Of a stretch of DNA of 11,474 nucleotides, positions 6,520 to 11,474 are shown in pieces (the first letter of the stretch is position 1; each line of letters opens with the position of its first letter). The notes under the pieces were generated by a model. That model did no database searches. It was not told the origin of the DNA and worked only from the letters and a program-made list of their open reading frames with translations. The position numbers and the translations under genes were made by a program. The DNA comes from Bacillota bacterium (GTDB lineage: Bacteria > Bacillota > UBA4882 > UBA8346). The stretch spans positions 1 through 11,474 of the forward strand of contig JAEXDA010000042.1 in NCBI GenBank assembly GCA_023401925.1, given 5' to 3'.

Positions 6520-6978
6520 GTGGATGTAATTACCCGGGAAGCAACCAAGAGCGATTTACCGCAAATTATCGGCTTATTGTCCCAACTAAGCCTCAGAGGG
6601 GAACCGAATACCCCTCTAAAAAAGGCCGAATCCATTTTTAGAAAGATTCGCAGGTATCCTTTTTACAAGATTTATGTAACGGTTTTGGATGAACAAATTG
6701 TTGGAGTTTTTGAGTTGGTGATTATGGATAATTTGGCCCACTTGGGAATGCCCTCTGCCATTATCGAAGATGTGGTGGTTGCCGCGGAACACCGGCGGAG
6801 GGGGATTGGAAAGGTTATGATGAATTATGCCATGAATGTATGTAGGGAAATGGGGTGTTATAAGTTAGCCCTATCCAGTAATTTGAAACGGGAAGAAGCT
6901 CATGATTTTTACGAGTCCCTCGGTTTTCGGAAACACGGTTTCAGCTTCCATGTTGAACTGGCGGAAGAATTGCGATGA
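6520..6978 (+). CDS. GNAT family N-acetyltransferase (first of pair)
   Basis: This protein of about 152 residues moves an acetyl or other acyl group from CoA to an amine. It shows GNAT motif A, IIEDVVVAAEHRRRGIG, with the pyrophosphate-binding RRRGIG at residues 92-97. The C-terminal signature is REEAHDFYESLGF near 124-136. The pattern of motifs resembles the small-metabolite GNATs (PhnO-like) more than ribosomal-protein acetylases; that is a family impression only. GTG 6520 is my preferred start: it has AGGG five bases upstream and gives the usual beginning, VITREATKSDLPQI. TTG 6493 and the GTGs at 6496 and 6499 are also possible. Its stop overlaps the next start by ATGA, so the two GNATs are translationally coupled. 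The substrate is unknown; the location points to lysine-branch metabolism. Confidence 0.8.
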   Translation: MDVITREATKSDLPQIIGLLSQLSLRGEPNTPLKKAESIFRKIRRYPFYKIYVTVLDEQIVGVFELVIMDNLAHLGMPSAIIEDVVVAAEHRRRGIGKVMMNYAMNVCREMGCYKLALSSNLKREEAHDFYESLGFRKHGFSFHVELAEELR

Positions 6979-7418
6979 TTCATATAGAAAGATTGACTCC
7001 CGTCGATGGGGAGGCTTTGGCAGGATTATACCAAGAACTTTCCGGTAAGACCACGGACATTGAAAAGATGAACCGCAATTTGGCTTGGATTTCTGCAAAT
7101 CAGGATTACTTTCTGATTGGGGCTAAGAATAAAAAAGGAAAACTTTTAGGTTCATTAATGGCTATCCTCTGCCGTGATATCGTGGGAAGCTGCCAACCGT
7201 TTATGGTACTGGAAAATGTAATTGTGGCTGAAAAATACCGGGGGCGTGGTATTGGCGCTCGATTATACCAATGGATTGAAAATGTTGCCCTAAGCCATGG
7301 CTGTTATTATATTGAGTTTGTTTCAGCCGCAGATCGAAAAGGAGCCCACCGGTTTTACGAAAAGCAAGGATACAAGCCCGGTGAAGTTCAAGGATTTAAG
7401 AAATATTTGCCGGAATGA
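6975..7418 (+). CDS. GNAT family N-acetyltransferase (second of pair)
   Basis: This 147-residue single-domain GNAT has motif A LENVIVAEKYRGRGIGARL, with the CoA pyrophosphate loop RGRGIG at residues 89-94. The C-terminal signature is GAHRFYEKQGY near 123-133, followed by FKKYL. The ATG at 6975 overlaps the TGA of the first GNAT by four bases, which indicates translational coupling; GGAAG lies a few bases upstream. The two GNATs share general layout but are clearly diverged, so they look like distinct enzymes or a heteromeric pair rather than a recent duplication. The gene ends 26 bp before asd. The substrate is unknown. An acylated lysine-pathway intermediate or free lysine/diaminopimelate would fit the operon, but this is inference. 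Confidence 0.85.
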   Translation: MIHIERLTPVDGEALAGLYQELSGKTTDIEKMNRNLAWISANQDYFLIGAKNKKGKLLGSLMAILCRDIVGSCQPFMVLENVIVAEKYRGRGIGARLYQWIENVALSHGCYYIEFVSAADRKGAHRFYEKQGYKPGEVQGFKKYLPE

Positions 7419-7444
7419 TATTCAATCATTAAGGAGGAGAATCA

Positions 7445-8509
7445 ATGGGATTGAAAGTGGGATTACTTGGAGTGGGTCCGGTGGGTGACCGGATCGTCAG
7501 GGTACTTTATGAACGAAATTTTCCCATCGATGGGGAGTTGGTTGTCATGGCCACCACCGAAAGGGAAGAGGTGCTTGCTGATAAAACATTTCACGTTCAC
7601 CAAATCAGCGCCGACCTTTTTAAGGGATTGGACTTGGTTTTTTTCGCGGGTAAAGAAGGGGCTAAGGGCGCCAGTGTCCAATGGGGCAAAGTCGCTGTTG
7701 AAAGCGGCTGCAGAGTAATTGATAATGGCGGCGATTTCCGGATGTATCCTGAGTATCCGCTGGTGATCCCGGAAGTAAATATGGATGTGGTGACGGCCGA
7801 TACACGCTACATCTGCAATCCGAACTGTTCTACCATTCAGATGGCCGTATCCCTGGCTCCGTTACACCGTGCTGCCCGGTTGCACCGGGTAGTCGTTTCG
7901 ACGTACCAGGCAGTCAGCGGTTGGGGAGCTGCCGCCATGAAACAATTGCAACAGGAGACTGCGCAGGCCATATCCGGCGGAGAACTCCAACATGATCCGG
8001 CTGTTTTTGCCCATCCGATTGCTTTTGATTGCATCCCGCATATTGATAAGTTCCTGCCGAACGGATATACCAAAGAAGAACTGAAAATGGTGAATGAAAC
8101 CCGGAAGATTCTGGGAGAACCGAATCTGCTGATTAATCCGACCACCGTCAGGGTCCCGGTATTTGTGGGACATTCCGAATCGGTTAATGCCGAGTTCTGC
8201 GGCGACATGACAGCTGAGAAAGCGATGGATATTTTGGCAAAAGCCGAGGGTGTGGTGCTGATGGACGGCCCGGCCCTTGATTCGGATAGCCGGGATGTCC
8301 GTAAAGACCCATTGGAACGCCGGTATCCCGTTGCCCGGGACTTAAGCAAACCGGAATATCGGGATCAGGTTTTGGTGGGCAGAATTCGAAATGATAGCAC
8401 CTGTAAAAATGCGATCAATTTTTGGTGCGTATCCGATAATTTGCGCAAAGGAGCCGCCACCAATGCAGTGCAGATTGCTGAGGGTATGTTGAAGCGAGGA
8501 CTGCTATAA
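7445..8509 (+). CDS. asd: Aspartate-semialdehyde dehydrogenase
   Basis: The enzyme reduces L-aspartyl-4-phosphate with NADPH to aspartate semialdehyde, the branch point to lysine/diaminopimelate, threonine and methionine. The 354-residue length is normal. The catalytic cysteine is Cys128 in NPNCSTIQM. Gln155 lies in TYQAVSGWG, the substrate-binding Arg236 in VRVPVFVGHSE, and the catalytic histidine is His243. The C-terminus DNLRKGAATNAVQIAEGML is typical of the family. The nucleotide loop reads GVGPVG instead of the common GATGAVG, and IDNGGDFRM replaces the usual DNSSAFRM, so this is a divergent member. All catalytic residues are present, which argues against an inactive Usg-like paralogue. 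An AAGGAGGAG site precedes the ATG. It is the fourth gene of the lysine-riboswitch operon, with dapA next. Confidence 0.93.
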   Translation: MGLKVGLLGVGPVGDRIVRVLYERNFPIDGELVVMATTEREEVLADKTFHVHQISADLFKGLDLVFFAGKEGAKGASVQWGKVAVESGCRVIDNGGDFRMYPEYPLVIPEVNMDVVTADTRYICNPNCSTIQMAVSLAPLHRAARLHRVVVSTYQAVSGWGAAAMKQLQQETAQAISGGELQHDPAVFAHPIAFDCIPHIDKFLPNGYTKEELKMVNETRKILGEPNLLINPTTVRVPVFVGHSESVNAEFCGDMTAEKAMDILAKAEGVVLMDGPALDSDSRDVRKDPLERRYPVARDLSKPEYRDQVLVGRIRNDSTCKNAINFWCVSDNLRKGAATNAVQIAEGMLKRGLL

Positions 8510-8604
8510 ATGAGGGTGATTATTTCTTCTTAGTTTGGGAGATGCGGAAAATGATTTAAAAAATGAACATCAAGTTTTAGCAACCAATTTAGGAGGGGTT
8601 TTTT

Positions 8605-9465
8605 ATGAAGCTTAATGGTGTCTGGTTACCTTTGATTACTCCCTTTATCGATGATCACATTGATTATCAGTCGCTGCAAAGATTAATTGATTTTTATATC
8701 GAAAAAGGCGTTTCCGGTCTGATTCCTTTGGCAACCACCGGGGAAAGTCCGGCCATTGAAGAAGATGAGTATTTGGAAGCCATCGAGAAGACTTTGGAAT
8801 TTACCCGGGGCAGAGTACCGGTTTTTATAGGACTTGGTGGTAATTATACCAAAAAAGTTGTCAAGCAACTAAAAAAAGTCGAGCATTACAAAGTGGATGG
8901 CATTTTATCGGTAACTCCCTATTATAACCGTCCGGATCAAAACGGTATCTTTCAGCACTTTCTGGAGATGTCGGAAGCAACGGCTCTTCCAATCATCATT
9001 TACAACATTCCTTACCGTACCGGAAGAAACATCGAAAATGCCACCATTTATAAATTGGCGGAACTGAAAAACATCGTTGGGCTGAAAGATTCTTGCGGCG
9101 ATTTGAAACAGACCACGGAATTATTGTTGAACAGGCCTGCTGATTTCTCCATTTTGACCGGGGAAGATGCTTTATTTTATACTACTCTGACTTTGGGGGG
9201 CGATGGCGGAATTTTAGCCTCGGCCCATCTGGCAACCGGAATATTTGTGGAAGTTTTTAAGCTGATCCAAGCCAACAACCATCAGAAGGCGTTGGAGAAA
9301 TGGAGGGGTTTGGCGGAATTCATTCCATCTTTGTTTGTGGAGCCCAATCCGGCGCCTATCAAGTACTGCTTGAAACAACAAGGGATGATTCGCTCTTTGG
9401 AGACCCGCCTGCCGTTGACGGAGATTTCCAGTGGGCTCAAAGAGAAACTGAACCGATTTTTATGA
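8605..9465 (+). CDS. dapA: 4-hydroxy-tetrahydrodipicolinate synthase
   Basis: This TIM-barrel aldolase condenses pyruvate with aspartate semialdehyde in the first committed step of lysine, diaminopimelate and (in spore formers) dipicolinate synthesis. The 286 residues align with E. coli DapA almost position for position. Thr44 and Thr45 lie in TTGES, Tyr107 in PYYNRPDQ, Tyr133 in IIYNIP, Arg138 in YRTG, and the Schiff-base Lys161 in GLKDSCGD. Arg138 favours DapA over NanA or other pyruvate aldolases. At the lysine allosteric site, Ser48, Asn80 and Tyr106 are kept, but His53, His56 and Glu84 are Glu, Tyr and Lys, so feedback inhibition is probably lost. AGGAGGGG precedes the ATG. It is the last gene of the operon, 95 bp after asd and 36 bp before a strong terminator. 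Confidence 0.95.
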   Translation: MKLNGVWLPLITPFIDDHIDYQSLQRLIDFYIEKGVSGLIPLATTGESPAIEEDEYLEAIEKTLEFTRGRVPVFIGLGGNYTKKVVKQLKKVEHYKVDGILSVTPYYNRPDQNGIFQHFLEMSEATALPIIIYNIPYRTGRNIENATIYKLAELKNIVGLKDSCGDLKQTTELLLNRPADFSILTGEDALFYTTLTLGGDGGILASAHLATGIFVEVFKLIQANNHQKALEKWRGLAEFIPSLFVEPNPAPIKYCLKQQGMIRSLETRLPLTEISSGLKEKLNRFL

Positions 9466-9501
9466 AAATTCCCCGATAGTCATCTACTTGTAAATAATAA
9501 G

Positions 9502-9553
9502 ACCGTCCGGAGTTGGCTTTTGCTATTCAAACATCTCCGGACGGTTTTATTTT
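9502..9553 (+). terminator. Strong intrinsic terminator of the lysine operon
   Basis: ACCGTCCGGAG (9502-9512) and CTCCGGACGGT (9535-9545) form a perfect 11-bp G+C-rich stem around a 22-nt loop. TTTTATTTT follows, so this is a confident operon end. The upstream side is A rich, so weak termination from the opposite strand is also possible. Confidence 0.93.
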
Positions 9554-9632
9554 AATAGTTCTGATTTTTTTACTGTGAACTTCGATAAATTGGATTGTAA
9601 TATGACATATAGGTGTCGTATATTCGGGTGTA

Positions 9633-9652
9633 TTCTATTTTTAGAAATAGAA
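9633..9652 (+). promoter_or_regulatory. 20-bp dyad in the leader of the GyrI-like operon
   Basis: TTCTATTT (9633-9640) and AAATAGAA (9645-9652) form a perfect 8-bp inverted repeat around TTAG, 63 bp before the ATG at 9715. It may be an operator or a leader hairpin. Upstream, TAATAT (9598-9603) could serve as a -10 box with only a weak -35 (GTGAAC, 9575-9580), so the promoter is not firmly placed. Confidence 0.4.
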
Positions 9653-9714
9653 GCGGATGGATTGGTATTCGATATCATCAGCTACTACCCGGATATAAAA
9701 AGGAGGCTTCGAAA

Positions 9715-10344
9715 ATGGACAAAAAGCTTGATTTCAAACGTGAATTGAAGAAGTATTATAATCCTCCGCCCCATGAGCCGGAAATTGTGGAAGTGCCCCG
9801 GTTTCAATTTCTGATGATTGACGGTATGGGGATGGATTTTGAAAAAGGCGAATCGCAGGATGCTATTGGGGCTTTGTTTAGTGTTTCCTATAAGGTGAAG
9901 TTCCTGGCCAAAGAAACACTGGGGCGTGATTATGTGGTGATGCCGCTGGAAGGCTTGTGGTGGGCTGAAGATATGAATGATTTTGTGAATGGCAACCGTG
10001 ACAAATGGTGCTGGAGTTATATGATGATGCAACCGGAGTTTGTCACGGCTGATTTGGTTTGGATTGCGATTGATGAAGTCAAAAAAAGGAAAAGGAATGA
10101 AGCCGTGGAAAAGTTAAGATTGGAAGCCTTCCATGAAGGCCTATCCTCCCAGATTATGCACATCGGTCCGTTTGCCGATGAACATCCCGATATCATGAAG
10201 ATTCACCAACAAATCGCCAACCATAAAGGAACTTTTGAGGATAAAAAGCAAAAACACCACGAAATCTATTTAAGCGACTTCCGTAAAGTTGCGCCGGAGA
10301 AAATGAAGACAATTTTGCGGCAACCGTTTCAATATCAAGGATAG
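9715..10344 (+). CDS. GyrI-like small-molecule-binding domain protein
   Basis: This 209-residue stand-alone protein is of the GyrI-like (SHS2/SOUL-type ligand-binding) family. Related domains bind hydrophobic or cationic small molecules, or, in GyrI itself, gyrase. Recognisable blocks are FLMIDGMG near 32-39, ALFSVSYKVKF near 53-63, MPLEGLWWAEDM at 76-87, MMMQPEFVTADLV near 103-114, IMHIGPFADEHP near 147-158 and HHEIYLSDFRKVAPEKMK near 181-198. No DNA-binding domain is attached, unlike the MerR- or AraC-fused forms. AAAAGGAGG precedes the ATG at 9715. The frame is open upstream to 9613, but that extension has no ribosome binding site and no family similarity. The next gene starts within 60 bp, so they form an operon. 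The biological role is unknown. Confidence 0.87.
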   Translation: MDKKLDFKRELKKYYNPPPHEPEIVEVPRFQFLMIDGMGMDFEKGESQDAIGALFSVSYKVKFLAKETLGRDYVVMPLEGLWWAEDMNDFVNGNRDKWCWSYMMMQPEFVTADLVWIAIDEVKKRKRNEAVEKLRLEAFHEGLSSQIMHIGPFADEHPDIMKIHQQIANHKGTFEDKKQKHHEIYLSDFRKVAPEKMKTILRQPFQYQG

Positions 10345-10399
10345 TTTCATAATGGACCCCAGTAACGGAGAAACTTTAGCAAAAGGAGAGATGGATGGA

Positions 10400-10894
10400 A
10401 TGATTGAGGAAAAACAAAAAAACGATGGATGTTGCCCTGAGTTCGATAAGACTCCATGGGATGAAAAGACCCATCAATGGGAGGAAAAACAATTTATCAA
10501 AGATTCAATACCGCAACTCTTTCATATCCCGTTACCCTGGACAATCAATCGGACAATGGGGCGGATGTGGAAGAGAGCTGAGGAGGCCGGCGCCGCTTCG
10601 GATCTGAAAGATTTTTTAATGCTGGCCTATGATCCTTCGCCATGGAAATGTGAATATTATCTGGCAGTCACCAAAGAAGTCCCCGGAGCTGAGAATTATA
10701 AATTCAGCGGTACTTTTTTAAGCAAAGTCTTTGATGGCCCCTATAATGCTGTACCAAAATGGATCAAAGAGATGGATCAGTATGTAGCCGCCAGTGGTAA
10801 AAAAGCCCGAAAGTACTATTTTTATTACACAACTTGTCCAAACTGCGCCAAGAAATATGGTCACAATTATGTGGTTGCATTCGCTGAAGTATGA
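10400..10894 (+). CDS. Conserved small protein with N-terminal CCPEFD and C-terminal CPxC motifs
   Basis: This protein of about 164 residues is soluble, with no signal peptide or membrane segment. I recognise a conserved family often labelled a putative hydrolase, but I know of no proven reaction. Its marks are CCPEFDKTPWDEK near residues 11-23 (Cys11, Cys12), KEVPGAENYKFSGTFLSKVFDGPY near 92-115 and the C-terminal YYTTCPNCAKKYGHNYVV with Cys146 and Cys149. The two cysteine pairs suggest a metal site or redox function (inference). ATG 10400 is chosen because AAAGGAG lies upstream and it begins just before the conserved block. ATG 10391 is too close to that site. ATG 10352, with a weaker AAGGA, would add 16 residues and start 7 bp after the GyrI-like stop. 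The two genes are probably co-transcribed. Confidence 0.75.
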   Translation: MIEEKQKNDGCCPEFDKTPWDEKTHQWEEKQFIKDSIPQLFHIPLPWTINRTMGRMWKRAEEAGAASDLKDFLMLAYDPSPWKCEYYLAVTKEVPGAENYKFSGTFLSKVFDGPYNAVPKWIKEMDQYVAASGKKARKYYFYYTTCPNCAKKYGHNYVVAFAEV

Positions 10895-10986
10895 TTATAT
10901 ATTCTATACTTAAGTTTAATATGACTGCAGTTACTCCTGAAAAAATTTATTATCTTGATCCGGATAAAAATCGCAATGGTATTTAA

Positions 10987-11328
10987 GAAAGATTTCACCG
11001 GAGTCAATGTTTTTCAGTATCAACTTGCAAATACTTTGATCAGCGGAGAATTTATTACGGTGTTAAAGCATTGGCGGTCGTCGCCGGACGAAATGGGGAA
11101 TATAACCAGCGAATCGTTCCATTTTTGCTATCTCATCTACGAACTTGCCGTCCTAAAGAAGTACCTCAATATGCGGAAAAATCAATACCGGCAATCAATC
11201 TTCAAAATAAGGGACGTTTTCTGGAAGTGCTTCATGAGTGAGAAAAAGATTTAACCCCCTCTCAGATGGTGCTATTCATTACCTACAACGTTTCCAGGAA
11301 ATTCAAGTCAATCTCCGCCGCGGGTTAA
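10987..11328 (+). pseudogene. Decayed fragment of a helical-repeat (HEAT-like) protein
   Basis: The frame beginning at 10987 reads as a protein-like helical sequence: RRIYYGVKALAVVAG, then QRIVPFLLSHLRTCRPKEV, PQYAEKSIPAIN and GRFLEVLHE. A TGA at 11239-11241 interrupts it, and EKDLTPSQMV continues in the same frame until sequence quality falls off before TAA at 11326. A TAA at 10984 also closes the frame upstream, where a short stretch from ATG 10921 is in the same register. From memory this resembles the C-terminal part of HEAT/DNA-alkylation-repair-like helical proteins. No start, ribosome binding site or full domain is present, so it looks like a truncated and frameshifted remnant. The alternative frame (10955-11254, TTG start) has no ribosome binding site and no recognisable family. 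Confidence 0.45.
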
Positions 11329-11331
11329 TTC

Positions 11332-11427
11332 GTGTTCATCGAACACACCCACACGGCTAGGCAATTAAAAACTTTCTAAATCCCCTCTGGGGATCGGCTA
11401 ATCTTTGCCACTCATTGCTTCGAAGCA
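11332..11427. other. Run of three short hairpins after the decayed gene
   Basis: GTGTTC-ATC-GAACAC (11332-11346), ATCCCC-TCT-GGGGAT (11380-11394) and the 12-bp palindrome TGCTTCGAAGCA (11416-11427) follow each other closely. No coding frame with a ribosome binding site covers 11329-11474. The function is unknown. Confidence 0.4.
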
Positions 11428-11433
11428 TCACGG

Positions 11434-11454
11434 AGCCCGGTAAATCCGGGCTTT
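11434..11454 (+). terminator. Possible intrinsic terminator
   Basis: AGCCCGG (11434-11440) pairs perfectly with CCGGGCT (11446-11452) around TAAAT. The following T tract is short (TTT, then AAAACG), so termination would be weak. It could instead be part of a structured element that continues past the window. Confidence 0.35.
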
Positions 11455-11474
11455 AAAACGCTTTTTGCTACTTA

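Noticed and set aside
9613..9714. 34-residue N-terminal extension of the GyrI-like protein
   Set aside because: No ribosome binding site and no family similarity; AAAAGGAGG precedes ATG 9715.
10887..10911. AAGTAT/ATACTT stem as a terminator for the two-gene unit
   Set aside because: The stem is six A+T-rich pairs with a 13-nt loop and no T run.
10955..11254. 99-residue protein starting at TTG
   Set aside because: No ribosome binding site; a different frame over the same bases reads as a recognisable helical protein fragment.

Overview
The window looks like chromosomal DNA from an endospore-forming member of the Bacillota (Firmicutes). The reasons are a Spo0E-type phosphatase gene, strong AGGAGG-type ribosome binding sites, a classic lysine (L-box) riboswitch with an intrinsic terminator, and moderate-to-low G+C. 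The species cannot be named from this sequence.

Left part (1-4371). The left edge carries a 42-bp tandem repeat of about 6.6 copies (3-280). It is followed by a short Spo0E-like gene on the minus strand, which is divergent from an acyltransferase-3 family membrane protein. The acyltransferase has a near-perfect sigma-A promoter and a terminator that lies inside the end of the convergent MFS transporter gene. Beyond the transporter is a divergently oriented alpha/beta hydrolase of the esterase/acetyl esterase type. These genes look like independent single transcription units.

Central part (4443-9553). This is the main unit: a lysine-controlled operon. A promoter is followed by a complete lysine riboswitch, a candidate antiterminator, an intrinsic terminator, and then a second structured leader stretch with a perfect 10-bp inverted repeat. 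The genes after it are a MocR-type protein (GntR-like winged helix fused to an aminotransferase fold), two translationally overlapping GNAT acetyltransferases, aspartate-semialdehyde dehydrogenase (asd) and 4-hydroxy-tetrahydrodipicolinate synthase (dapA). A strong terminator closes it. asd and dapA supply the two consecutive steps from aspartyl phosphate to the lysine/diaminopimelate/dipicolinate branch. The DapA sequence lacks the residues used for lysine feedback in E. coli, so the riboswitch is probably the main lysine control. The MocR protein and the two GNATs are the unexplained members and the best candidates for something new.

Right part (9554-11474). A two-gene unit encodes a GyrI-like small-molecule-binding protein and a conserved small cysteine-motif protein of unknown function. 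After it comes a decayed gene whose readable frame resembles the C-terminal part of a helical-repeat (HEAT-like) protein interrupted by stop codons. The window ends in a run of compact hairpins. I see no tRNA, rRNA, complete insertion sequence or CRISPR array.
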